Shown: positions 22,430 to 33,425 of the stretch, one piece after another
Layout: each line of letters begins with the position of its first letter
How positions within the stretch are numbered: the stretch's first letter is position 1
Assembly (NCBI GenBank): GCA_026898455.1
Contig: JAPKLW010001582.1
Location: forward strand, 113,701 to 177,700
Length of the DNA: 64,000 nt
From: Plectranthus barbatus
Taxonomy: Eukaryota; Streptophyta; Magnoliopsida; Lamiales; Lamiaceae
Reading direction: 5' to 3'
The notes under the pieces: model-generated
What the model saw: the letters and a program-made list of their open reading frames with translations, nothing else
Databases searched by the model: none
What the model was told of the DNA's origin: nothing
Program-made: the position numbers and the translations under genes

Positions 22430-24818
22430 CAATCAATCAAGATCGATCAAGTCTTTATTCAAATACATAAACAAGGGTCATGATCGTGTTACTACATCCT
22501 TTTATGAAAACACAAGAGACGATCAAGTACAAAAATATTGTGATGAGGTGCAGATGTATTATGATTGTCGGTATATCTCACCGTGTGAGGCGGCTTGGAG
22601 AATTATTGGATTTGATATCCAATATAGAGATCCAGCAGTTGAACGTTTAGCATTCCATCTTCCCGGTGAGCAAAATATCATATTTTCTGATTCTGATCCT
22701 ATAGATGTTGTGCTTGATCGACCCACGGTTAAACAAAGCAAGTTCATGGCATGGATGGAAGCAAATAAGAATTATCCAGAAGCACGAAAACTCACATATG
22801 CCGAATTTTCACAAAATTTGTTTGGAAGCCTGATATTCGAGCATGGGAGCCAAGGAAGACAAGATATGCAACTGGAAGGTTATTTTACATTCCTCCTGGA
22901 TCGGGAGAATTGTACTATCTGAGATGATTATTAAATATTGTTCGGGAACCAACATGTTATGAAGACATTAGGTGCATAAATGGAGTTCAATATTCTACTT
23001 TTTGAGAAACTTGCTATGCTCTTAGACTAATCGAAGAAGATAAGGAATACATTGATGGAATTATAGAAGTCAATGGGCGTCAACAAAATCATTGAGATAT
23101 CTTTTTGTCACCTTATTATTTGTTGGTTCACTTGCAAGACCGGAAGATGTTTGGGATAAATGTTGGTCTTATTTATCCGATGATATTGTGCATAATCAAA
23201 TAATATCTTTGGGACATCCACGTACACATTAATTTTCTAAATATATTTGTGTATATTTGAATATATTAATACAACTTCTATTTTATTTTTATTATTATCA
23301 TTATTAATTGCAGATTTATCACTTGATAATTTTGAAGTCAAAAGTTATACTTTAGTTGGGATAGAGAAACTATTGACGAATCTCGGTAAAAATTTAAATG
23401 ACTTTGAATTGATGCCATTTCTCAAAGAAAGATTTTTTCGAAGGTCCACTGCAAATTCATTCATCAATGAGGAGTTACACTATAATCGAGATGCTCAGTA
23501 TCAAGAGTACCAACATTTTTTTATTGAAGTGCACTGATGAGCAGCGTTGCGTTCATGATACGGTTTTAAAAGCTGTAGATTCAAATACAAACAGTTTGTT
23601 TTTTGTATATGGATATGGAGGCACAGGAAAAACTTTTGTTTGGAAAGAATTGTCAGCTACTTTACGCTCAAAGGGTGAAATTGTCATAAATTTTGCTTCC
23701 AGTGGAATTGCTTCGCTTTTGCTACCAGGAGGAAGGACAACACATTCATGCTTTAAAATTCCACTCAATCCAAATGAAGATTCTACCTGCAACATTAATC
23801 AGGGAAGCCCACTTGCGGAGTTGATTATAAGAGCTAAGCTTATAATATGGGATGAAGCGCCTATGTTGCACAAGTTTTGCTTTGAAGCTTTGGATAGAAG
23901 TTGTCGTGATATAATGTGTTTTACTAACTCAGACAGTTTTGATTTACCTTTTGGTGGTAAAACTATGGTTTTAGGTGGAGATTTCCGTCAGATTTTGCCA
24001 GTTATTTCAAAAGGCACCGACAAGATATAGTGCATGCAACAATCAACTCATCATATCTCTGGAATAATTGCAAAGTTTTGAGATTGACCAAAAATATGAG
24101 AATTCAAAATGAATTTCTCAATGATGGACAATTTGGTCGATGGATCGCAAGCATAGGAGATGAGACTATTGGAGGTATTAATGATGGAGAAGAAAATGTT
24201 GATATTCCCTATGATTTTTTGGTAAGATATTCTGAAGATCCTATTGCAGCAATTGTGGATTATATATATGACTCAAAAAGTCATATAACTCAGAATACGA
24301 GTTATTTACAAGACCGAGCAATTTTGGCACCTACATTGGCTATTGTAGACACCATAAACCAATACATGGTGTCATTGAATGAAGAGGAAGGTCGATCATA
24401 TTTCAGCTTAGATAGTACTTGCACATCAAATTCAAATGAATCTTTATTATCAGATATACATACACCAGAGTTTTTAAATACTCTCAAGTATTCAGGTGTC
24501 CCAAATCATGAGTTATACTTGAAAGTTGGAACCCTAGTTATGTTGCTGAGAAATATAGATCATGCAAATGGTTTGTACAATGGTACTAGATTGATTATTA
24601 CAAAACTTGGAAGACATGTACTGGAAGGTGAGGTTCTCACAGGCCAAAATGCAGGCAACAAGATACTAATCCCAAGGTTGTCATTGACACCATCAGATCC
24701 AAGATTGTCATTCAAGTTTCAACGAAGACAATTTTCGTTGATGATTTCGTACGTTGGTGTTTCTCGAGCTACATATCATAGTGATCTTAAGATTTTACTT
24801 AATAACTCTAATGATTGA
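22430..24818 (+). pseudogene. Helitron Rep C-terminal part and PIF1-like helicase, disrupted
   Basis: Text continues the Rep at the Copia junction: SRSIKSLFKYINKGHDRV, then VQMYYDCRYISPCEAAWRII and RLAFHLPGEQNIIF. It becomes broken at about 22920-23230 and resumes with LSLDNFEVKSYTLVGIE. The PIF1-like helicase shows Walker A YGYGGTGKTF (about 23606-23635), Walker B LIIWDEAPM (about 23839-23865), LGGDFRQILPV (about 23971-24003), and, after a 1-nt frame change near 24020, LWNNCKVLRLTKNMR. The late motif ISYVGVSRATYHSDL lies near the end, before the stop at 24816-24818. Stops between 22920 and 23110 and two frame shifts mean no intact helicase. Confidence 0.85.
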
Positions 24819-24896
24819 GGAGACATCTACTCCTAATGTTGTATTCAAAGAAGTCTTTCAGAATTTGTAATGTTTGCTTTTTTCCATTATTGTATA

Positions 24897-24952
<56 letters not shown>

Positions 24953-25092
24953 TAAAATAGTTAAATTTATTGTTATGATTACATACAGCGCTTATTAATA
25001 TTTATTTGTATAAAATAAAATAAATTATAAAAAGTTGAAATGTAAAAATAAAGGTAATTAAATGAAATAAAATAAACTCCATGCAACGCACG
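24819..25092. repeat. Helitron 3' untranslated part with a (TA)n run and 5' half of the terminal hairpin
   Basis: After the helicase stop comes about 75 bp of unique sequence, a (TA)n tract at about 24900-24947, and AT-rich DNA up to CTCCATGCAACGCACG (25077-25092). Stem half CCATGC (25079-25084) pairs with GCACG plus G26474 beyond the hAT insert, which places the hAT element inside the hairpin 3' arm. Confidence 0.7.
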
Positions 25093-26465
25093 TAGGGGTG
25101 AGCAAGGGCGGTTTGGGTTGAAAACCGTACCGAACCCACAAAATAGCAAACCTGTAAATTTCGAAAAACTCAACCCAAACCGCCCAAATGAAAATATTGA
25201 AATCAAACCGTAACCAAACCAAACCGAATCACCGGTTTTGGTTCTAACCGAAAATTCTTTGCACTTTTTATTAAATTGCTAAATTAACACAATTTAATGC
25301 AATAAAAAATCACAATCCACAAATATAATAAAAATAAAAATAAAAAATTCATAAATCTAATACATAATCATAGGTTTAGCAAATAAAAATATTAAACGTG
25401 ATTCAATCAAAATCCACAGTGTCGTGGAGAGGAGCAGCGCGAAGCTGTGAACGTGCGATTACAGTTAGGGTAACATAATAAGGTTTGGTTTATTACGTTT
25501 ATATTTTGTAATTTGTAGAAAATAATCCTTATATTTTATGGATAATTCTAAACGCAACTACAAAATTTCTCAACACAACCCCTAATTTAAAATTAAAAAA
25601 ATCATTAATTTTTATTACTATTTTGTCCTCTTGACTTCTAATATATTTTTTCTTTGAAAAGCACTACCACTATAATTAAAAATATTTTTTTTTCTTCTCC
25701 TAATCTCGAACCACCTCTCCTTCTGCATAAAAAAATCCACCTTCTACTGCCTCAAGAAATGTAGGTGAAGCCGAAACCCCCACTGCTTTTGTTGTCTCAT
25801 AACTGAAAACCAATCTCCCCAGCATCCATTCTTGAATAACACGATAAAGAAATCCAATAAAAAGAAACCACCAAAGCAAAAAAAAATATAAAAGTTGACA
25901 TATTGATTGAAAATAGATATTGTAATGTTTGGGATCATCGTGGGCGTGATGCTAATACTCTTTTTTTTTTCTTTTATGCCCAAGTTCTACACCCTTGTCA
26001 TTTTTGTTTCATTCATCCAAACCAAAACTCGCCCTTAGTAGAAAAATGAGGACTGGTTCGAGCTATCTGTGGCAAATTTACTACGGTGTGTCTGCCTTCT
26101 CGTCGGTGGTGGTTTTTGGATTGTCCACGGAGATAATGAAAAGAAGCCCAAAATAATTTTAATTAAAAAGGTTGTGTTTTGTTTAAGAAGAGGTTATGAG
26201 GATAAAATAGTAATAATACAAAATAATTTTACTTGATATAGAATACATAATGATAAAAATAATACAAAATGTTTAATAATTTATATATGTATATAAATTT
26301 TGGTTTGGTTCGGTTAAAACTGCACCCAAACCGAACCGAACCAATAACCTGAAAGTTTTCTAAAATTTAACTTAAACCTAAACCACATATATTTTCAAAC
26401 CAATCCAAAACCTAACAATTCGATTTGATTTGCTATTTTCGATTCGATTTTGCTCATCACCCTTA
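25093..26465 (+). mobile_element. non-autonomous hAT-like DNA transposon in the Helitron 3' terminus
   Basis: The ends are inverted: TAGGGGTGAGCAA at 25093-25105 and TTGCTCATCACCCTTA at 26450-26465. The flanking 8-bp sequences AACGCACG (25085-25092) and AACAGACG (26466-26473) match at 6 of 8 positions, as expected for an aged hAT target duplication. Subterminal regions are rich in GGTTTGG/AACCGAACC repeats (25108-25250 and 26300-26460), probable transposase-binding repeats. No transposase is present in the 1.37 kb; the interior is AT-rich with no gene. Confidence 0.8.
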
Positions 26466-26486
26466 AACAGACGGCTAAAATACTAA

Positions 26487-26831
26487 TTAGTTTATGAAAG
26501 CCGTTCCACATCTGAAGCCCAAATAATAATGACAAAAACTTGCGTTAGGCAAGCCTAAACGGTTTAGACGAGTTTTATCCTATCCAAATGGGTTCACTCA
26601 TTCCAAATAGGGTATATTATATGGGTTTAGGCTTGAGTTAATGAATGTATTAATGGATAAAACCCGCCTAACCCAACACCTTCCTCGTAATAATACGCAC
26701 AACACAATGCACCTGACCTCCTCCATCGCCATTTTCCTTCCCTGACTTCACTTCGACTACTTCCTGTTCAATAAAACAAAACATTCCAGCATTCCTACTG
26801 AATCCCGAATTCAAATCAGCATAATTCGAAA
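26487..26831 (+). promoter_or_regulatory. upstream region and 5' UTR of RPT1
   Basis: The 345 bp between the Helitron terminus and the RPT1 start codon should hold the core promoter, so the Helitron end sits very close to the gene. AAGCCCAA at about 26515 is the complement of a site II/telo-box-partner type (TGGGCT) element common in plant housekeeping promoters. No clear TATA box is seen. The start of transcription cannot be placed. Confidence 0.4.
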
Positions 26832-29800
26832 ATGGCTCCGGAACCTGAGGACGATATCAAGGACGACAAGAATCCTAAGCCACTCGATGAAGACGATATT
26901 GCTCTACTCAAGACCTATGTACGCTATTCATTATTCTTTTAGTTGAGATTTCCGGAATTTCTTATAATTGATTGTGAATTGAGATCTCTGCTTTCAAGAT
27001 TGACTCGGAAGTACGTTCTCTTGGTTATTTACGTTTCAATTTTATGCTTTTTGGGAACTTGGTTGCTAATGTTGTTTTTGCGTGTTTTAGTGTAATGTAT
27101 TCCTGTTATAATAACGTGCTAGATGATTGATCTTGAATATAAATATAGGTGATAAAAGCTTATTTGTATATGGAATTTTGGACTTCGGTTCGAAAATTTC
27201 TATATTGTGGACAGAAGAGTGGTTGCCGTAATGAACCTTGTGCATTGCATTTGTGCGAGCATGTGTTTTGGCTATGGTAGTTCTTTTACTTGATGTGATG
27301 TTCTTTTGAGAATCGAAATGTTGTATAGGTTTTGCTTACATTGATGTTTCGTGGATGATATGACCAGGGCTTGGGACCTTATTCTACCAGCATAAAGAAA
27401 GCTGAGAAGGAAATTAAGGAAATGGCAAAGAAGATTAATGACCTATGTGGTTTGTTTCTTGTCTTTTACTTTTATTATTATTATTTCTTAGAAATGTATT
27501 GAAATGTCTCTGTAGATGTTTAATGACTTCCAACGAATATGGTTGTGTGTTCTGTATTCCTCTCTATCTAGAAAGCAGCTAAATCGATACTGCTGCGAAT
27601 TCTCCCATGCTGTTTGTGCCCTTGTTCTTTTGAAAGTTATCAGTAAGACTGTGTCATTTCTATTAATGTTAGGTATCAAGGAGTCTGATACTGGTTTATC
27701 TGTTCCTAGCCAATGGGATCTTGTATCTGATAAGCAAATGATGCAGGAGGAACAACCTTTGCAGGTACAGTATTTTCTTTGCTAACTGGGGAAGTTAATT
27801 TATTTCTCTCCTCTGTTCTGTATATCAGTCATTATAACTGGTTTTCATTACTAGGTTGCTCGATGCACAAAGATAATCAATCCAAACACTGATGACGCAA
27901 AGTATGTTATCAATGTTAAGCAAATTGCAAAGGTATGCTTATTCGCCCTTTGCCTGGACAGCTTTTTGACCTGTTTTATTTATAGCTTATGTGGAGATGG
28001 AGTGAAGATGGATTTCTCTTCTTACTTTTGGCCTGTACTTTTCACTATATACAATCTGGTTAAGAATGTTCAGAAATTGTTTTCATCATGCTTTTTGTCC
28101 ATTTTATTCGATCTCATTAGTGTCAATTTACTTGTGCAGTTTGTTGTTGGATTAGGTGATAAAGTGTCACCTACTGATATCGAAGAAGGCATGAGGGTTG
28201 GGTAAGCTTTTGCAGATTTTGTTTATCTTTGTATGTTTCTGTCTTGAATTGAATGCTGTGGTTTGGTTAAACTCTGAAACATGTTTCCGTCGTATTATGA
28301 CAACTTATAAATCAGGCATGTCTGCAAGGGCAATCGATCTAGTAGATCAACTTGTACTGTTTATGATCCAAAACTTGTGCTGCAATCTTTAGTGATTATT
28401 CAGGTTCCATTTGTTACTTAAAATCACTGTTCTGAAACCACCATCTCAAGTTAGGTTTTGTATATTTTATCTAATTTGATTGCCGTAAGAATTATATTAT
28501 ATTTTGACTTTCTTTATTGTCCTATTTTGTGAGAAGCAACTTTAGAAGATTGAAATTGTTGTCTGGAGCTATGTTATTGCTGCTTTACGTGTAGTTTTAC
28601 TCTTATCTTTTTTATTGCAGTGTTGATAGAAATAAATACCAAATTCAGATTCCCTTACCTCCGAAAATTGATCCAAGTGTCACAATGATGACAGTTGAGG
28701 AAAAGCCAGATGTAACCTACAATGATGTTGGTGGGTGTAAGGAGCAGATTGAGAAGATGCGAGAGGTGAGTTACATATGGATATCTGTTACTATGACTAG
28801 CATACTAGTTTCTTGCTAGTATCTATTCATTAATTTCCTATATTCTCTGATCAAGTTTCTATATTTTACTGCTTGAGTGATTCTATACCGAGTCTTTTTT
28901 GCTAGGTTGTTGAGCTGCCCATGCTTCATCCTGAAAAATTTGTGAAACTTGGTATTGATCCTCCCAAGGGTGTACTCTGTTATGGTCCTCCTGGAACCGG
29001 TAAAACCTTATTAGCCAGAGCTGTGGCTAATAGAACTGATGCATGTTTTATTCGAGTCATTGGAAGTGAGCTTGTCCAGAAGTATGTTGGTGAGGGAGCT
29101 CGCATGGTTCGTGAGCTATTCCAGGTCCAGTTCTCCTCACTTCTTATTAATAGGTTCTGTGTACATGCCATCCAGTTTTACTCTATAACTTGATTAGTGA
29201 TTTCCTGTGGCAGATGGCACGCTCAAAAAAGGCTTGCATTGTATTTTTTGATGAAGTGGATGCCATTGGAGGTGCAAGGTTTGATGATGGTGTTGGTGGA
29301 GACAATGAAGTCCAGCGCACCATGCTTGAAATTGTGAATCAGCTTGATGGGTTTGATGCTCGAGGAAACATAAAAGTTCTAATGGCAACCAACAGGTTAA
29401 GTTTGATGTCATAGCATGTTAGTCTAGGATGGAGCAATTTGTGGTCGTGCATACCATAATCATGGGTTTTTTCAATTAAATTCAGACCTGATACTCTTGA
29501 CCCCGCACTTTTACGACCCGGACGACTCGATCGGAAAGTGGAATTCGGGTTGCCTGATCTTGAGAGCAGGACACAGATATTCAAGATCCATACACGAACA
29601 ATGAACTGTGAGAGGGATATTCGGTATGAACTACTAGCAAGACTTTGCCCAAATTCTACAGGTAATCTTTTCTCCTAGTTAACTAATAAACATAGTTTCT
29701 ATGCATCAACCTTAGTTTTGATCCCTGCTATACAAATGGATGGTTTTGTAACTACCCCATCCTCGTTTTTGCTAGTTATTTTCTGGATATGAAGGTTTGC

Positions 29801-29993
29801 AATGGTTGAAACTTCGTCATCATTCGTGTTTTCAGGTGCTGACATTAGAAGTGTGTGCACTGAGGCCGGAATGTTTTCTATTCGAGCAAGGAGGAAAACG
29901 GTGACGGAGAAAGATTTCCTAGATGCTGTGAATAAAGTGATTAAAGGCTACCAGAAATTCAGTGCAACTCCCAAGTATATGGTTTATAACTGA
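26832..29993 (+). CDS. RPT1: 26S proteasome regulatory particle AAA-ATPase subunit RPT1 (26S protease regulatory subunit 7)
   Basis: Ten exons: 26832-26918, 27368-27449, 27673-27764, 27855-27932, 28140-28201, 28621-28765, 28906-29124, 29214-29395, 29486-29661, 29836-29993, all with GT/AG borders and consistent phases. They sum to 426 residues, the usual length of plant RPT1. The protein starts [20 protein letters not shown], then a coiled-coil region and OB-fold. The AAA module has Walker A GPPGTGKT (209-216), Walker B FFDEVDA (266-272) and the arginine-finger region [10 protein letters not shown]. The C-terminus KYMVYN lacks the HbYX motif, as expected for RPT1. It belongs to the hexameric ATPase ring that unfolds ubiquitinated substrates and opens the 20S core, in cytosol and nucleus. 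No disabling change was seen. Confidence 0.96.
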
Positions 29994-31484
29994 TTGCTCT
30001 TGTATTTTCATTCTCTCTGCCTTTTTGTTTACGTTGATTCCTGTTAAAAATTTCCCAGAAATCCTGATATTATTATTGTCTTTTACAATGTTGTCTTCAA
30101 GCTTACATTTATTTTTTTCATTTTTCTTAGTTATAATAAAAACATATTTAGTGTAACATAAAAAGTGTGCATAGGTTGACAAATTTTGAGAATAGCTCTT
30201 GTACAAACGAAAGAGCCACAAGTAACACATTTCAATTTCTTTAACTTTCTAGAATCATTAGATGTTAATTTAATTGGTACAATAAATATTTATATACAAG
30301 CATCGACTTTATTATGTTAATGTGGACACTATTCTATAAAGTCTTTTTCAAGAAACATTACTACTTGATTTTTTTTAAATCACTTCAACGACCTTCTCAT
30401 CCATGGAAAAGCTCAGTATATGCTAATGATAATTGAATGATAAGCAATGGGGTTTCTTTACATGCCAATATCTTGGATGATTGGCATCACAGCTGTGGTG
30501 AACTACTGTAATGGTTTAAGACAAAGAAAAGTAAATCTAGAGAGAGAGAAGATTAATGAAGAAGAGATTGTGATGGATTTTGCAAGATATATTGGAACAA
30601 GTGAATCTTTAGGGATTTGAGGTTGTCTAAGGCAAGACCAAATCACTCGTGTTGTGGTTAATTAGAGTGGGAACACAAGATTACCAAATCTCACAATTCA
30701 CAACCCAAAAAATATCGGAATTCACAGATTCTAATCAATTTTTTTCTTAGCTCCCACGTCAAAAATACCAAAAAAAATCAAAGTAATATTTTTGACTGTA
30801 GTAGAGATCCTGTCACCATGGGATTCAGATTCTTCAAAGATTATGAATTTCGGTTAAGATTTAACATTTTATTTTAATATCTATATAATTATTTATTTTA
30901 TAGTAAAGAGTTGAACAATGTAAATGTGGCTCTAAAAAACATTTGTCGCTCAGAATTTACGGGGTGTGTGTTGCTTCAAAGTTATTAAACAGAATTGTTG
31001 AACTATAACATCCAATTGATCTGGATAATTAATTGGATCGTATGCATCAAATAATTCTTCAAGAAATATCAGTCAATAAAAACATTAGGATAGTTAAAGA
31101 ATAAAAAATTTCAGAAATATTGGGAATAATTTCTACATTCCCTTTGCAGTTTTGCCCCTTCATTTTCACTCAAAACACGCCTCATTCTTCAATCACACTT
31201 CACTTCAATATCTCTCTCTCTCTCTGTTACATCTTCCCATGCAGTGGAGATCCTGGAAACATGACCATGTTCATCCCCTCACCTTCCAAACACAGACAAC
31301 TTCATCTTGTATAAAAACATATTCAAACCCTCACTCTATTTTTCCTCAAGGGTCCAGCTCCATTCATTTGTGAGCTTTTTTCCCAACCTTTTCCTCTTAA
31401 AAGGGATTCCTACCATCTTCCTCTTCCTCCCACCCATCAAACCCCACAATCTTGAAAACCCGAAAAGAAAGAAAAAAGGAAAAA
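29994..31484. other. intergenic: RPT1 3' region, AT-rich DNA, then probable 5' leader of the DVL gene
   Basis: No ORF of note. The RPT1 3' UTR and polyadenylation region probably occupy the first 150-200 bp (AATAAA-like ATAATAAAAAC near 30132). From about 31130 the sequence becomes C/T-rich, with a (TC)n run near 31210-31222 and long pyrimidine stretches to 31440. This is typical of a plant 5' leader and suggests transcription of the next gene starts some 250-350 bp upstream of its ATG. Confidence 0.5.
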
Positions 31485-31673
31485 ATGGCTGAACTGAAAG
31501 TACAACTCAAGAGCAACAACAGTTATGGAGCTTACACTAGTTCGAAAAGATCAAAGAACAATGGATTCACAAGAAAATGTGCCACTTTAGTTAAACAACA
31601 ACGAGCTCGCATTTACATCCTGCGCCGCTGCGCCATCATGCTTCTCTGCTCCTATATTCAAGGTGATGATTGA
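31485..31673 (+). CDS. DVL/RTFL (DEVIL / ROTUNDIFOLIA-like) small polypeptide
   Basis: A single-exon frame of 62 residues. The ATG at 31485 is chosen because the in-frame ATG 33 bp upstream would only add a Lys-rich stretch. The C-terminal half carries the DVL/RTF signature, here KCATLVKQQRARIYILRRC followed by AIMLLC (residues about 31-55), against the family pattern KC-x-LVKEQRAR-x-YI-x-RRC-x-x-MLLCW. The N-terminal half is Ser/Asn/Lys-rich and variable, as usual. These plasma-membrane-associated peptides restrain cell proliferation along organ axes when overexpressed (family knowledge from Arabidopsis). The final Trp of the signature is replaced by Ser-Tyr. Short genes of this type are often missed in annotation. 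Confidence 0.88.
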   Translation: MAELKVQLKSNNSYGAYTSSKRSKNNGFTRKCATLVKQQRARIYILRRCAIMLLCSYIQGDD

Positions 31674-32465
31674 TTGGCCTCCAATCAATATTTCATCTCC
31701 AAAATAAATCAACCTCGCGTGTGAGATTCCAATAAATGAGAGAGAAAAAATGCGCCTGAATATTCATATCGCAAGATCGATCGGTATAAGAGGTTCCTGG
31801 ATTGTTCTGCTTGCTTCCTTTGTCATACTCCAATATATATGCCTCCCTCTAGAATAGAAAGTAGAAACACCAGTACTCCTTTTTCTATTTTTTTTTTAAC
31901 CTACATGGTGGAATTCCATTGGGTTTTGATATGATGGTTGGAGCTTTTGATGAAGAAAACAAAGGACCTTGATAGTTAATGATCGACGTTGCATGATGAA
32001 GGATGTGATTTTTCTTGGAAATATTTCAAGTGATAGATGGCTCATGTAATTTAGTTAGTAAGTGGTGTATTTTTGTGTAAAAGTTGATGTATTATCCTGA
32101 AAAATAAGATGCTGCCATGGAGCTGCATGAGTAATAAATGAGTTTATATATTATTAATCGAACAATATTTTTTACATATAGAGGAGGGATCATGTAAAAA
32201 AAAATTTCCATGTGAGAAAAAAGAATGAATCATGACCATCAGATCTAAAAAAAATCAATGGTTGATATTGAATCAAGCAACAACTAAAATGCAATCAAGC
32301 AACAAAATAATCAAGCAACAACTAAAGCACAATCAAGCAACATTGCAATCAAGCAACGACCTGAATACAATCAAGCAATGCCGTGAATGCAATCAATCAT
32401 CTTTCTCACGTTAAGAGTTTTCTCACTGGATCCGCTCCATATATATATATATATAACATTCATAC

Positions 32466-32496
<31 letters not shown>

Positions 32497-32508
32497 GAGA
32501 GTTCTAAT
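31674..32508. other. intergenic: 3' region of the DVL gene and simple repeats
   Basis: No supported gene. The first 450 bp probably include the DVL 3' UTR. At about 32270-32400 the motif AATCAAGCAAC recurs six or seven times at 15-25 bp intervals. This is followed by TA and CT microsatellites (32440-32500). Confidence 0.55.
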
Positions 32509-32775
32509 CATATGTTAACCACTTCTCAGATGTTACCTGTTATCTCATTGTCGGTGCATTATCTAGACCATATTAGGTACATTACGAAGATAATGTACAA
32601 ACTGATAGATAATGTACTACAATATCTTCGTAATGTACTTAATATGACCTAAATAATGTAGTTAGCTTGTCTAGATAATGCACCGACAATGAGGTAACAT
32701 GTGATATCTGGGAAGTGGTTAAGATATGAATGCATCCATATATATATATAACATTCATACCCCTCTCTCTTTCTC
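32437..32775 (+). repeat. direct duplication flanking the foldback element
   Basis: CCAT, a TA run, AACATTCATACC and then a CT-rich run occurs at 32437-32480 and again at 32735-32775, on either side of the foldback element. This is longer than a normal target duplication and may be a pre-existing tandem repeat or a repair product. Confidence 0.65.
32509..32728. mobile_element. foldback MITE-like element with ~60-bp inverted arms
   Basis: The left arm starts CATATGTTAACCACTTCTCA at 32509 and the right arm ends TGGGAAGTGGTTAAGATATG at 32728. They are inverted copies over about 60 bp, including GTCGGTGCATTATCTAGAC and its complement. A second inner inverted pair, TACATTACGAAGATA (32579-32593) and TATCTTCGTAATGTA (32623-32637), makes almost the whole 220 bp self-complementary. 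No coding. Family not assigned; no clean 2-10 bp target duplication was found. Confidence 0.7.
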
Positions 32776-33425
32776 TCCATCAACCCAATGTCGCCTGATG
32801 GCCAGTTCACTCCCATCTGCAAGAAGTGCTATGATTACAAACCACAACCAATGATGTTGGATTGGGTGAAATCAAGATTTCAGATTTTGTATATGCAAAT
32901 TCAAATGCAATGCAGGAAAGACCATGTTGGGGTCGATTTGAGAGTTATTTAATGAAGTCAAACGCTCCTATTCAGCAAAGAAAGAAAGAAAGCAGCAGTC
33001 GAGGTTGCCGGTTCATAATTGGAATGAATTTCCATAAAAAGCAACAAGCTGGAAAACTACCCCTACATACATATCTCATCAAAAAACTATTGGATTCATA
33101 CCACAATTTCACTACACAAGCTTATGTCTTCTGCATTGCAAACCATCCATGCCTGCCATCAATAATTCATCCTAACCTTTTAGAACTAAGCTCAATCAAT
33201 CAATCAATCAACCAAACATGCATGCGAATCTGTATACCCTAAAGAAAAAACTCTGAAATGATCGCGGAAGATTGATTTCATTCCTTTCATTGTTCGTCTC
33301 CAAGCTAAGTATAGCCTTAACAAGTATCCTAAACATCGCCATTCTTGCACAATTCTATACAACTATATATTAGGTAAAGTAAGATGAGACCTTAAAAGCA
33401 CAAAATTCCAGTGACTAAGAAACAA
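32776..33425. other. intergenic, including probable 3' UTR of the MAPKK gene
   Basis: A 126-residue frame at 32862-33242 is open but has no ATG-proximal context, no motif and a Ser/Ile/Asn-rich composition, so I do not call it a gene. The last 150-200 bp before 33426 are the likely 3' UTR of the minus-strand kinase gene. A small (AATC)n run lies at 33194-33212. Confidence 0.5.

Larger units (their letters stand above)
5861..26486 (+). mobile_element. decayed autonomous-type Helitron (Rep/helicase), opened by nested insertions
   Basis: Helitrons move by rolling-circle replication with one protein, a HUH-type Rep fused to a PIF1-like 5'-3' helicase. Pieces of this protein lie in order on the plus strand at 5861-7482, 10192-11378 and 22430-24818, separated by a second Helitron and by a Copia element whose target duplication joins the flanking coding text exactly. 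The 3' terminus is at 26486: stem halves CCATGC and GCACGG, 8 nt, then CTAA followed by T, matching the CTRR-T rule. A hAT-like element splits that hairpin. The 5' end is unresolved. Several stops and frame changes in the protein show that the copy is dead. Confidence 0.85.

Noticed and set aside
32270..32400. Possible CRISPR-like array (AATCAAGCAAC recurring at intervals)
   Set aside because: The motif is only ~11 bp, spacing is irregular, spacers are partly repeats themselves and the genome is a plant; it is a degenerate simple repeat.
32862..33242. 126-residue open frame between the foldback element and the MAPKK gene
   Set aside because: No recognisable domain or hydrophobic pattern, poor start context, and it overlaps the likely 3' UTR of the convergent kinase gene.
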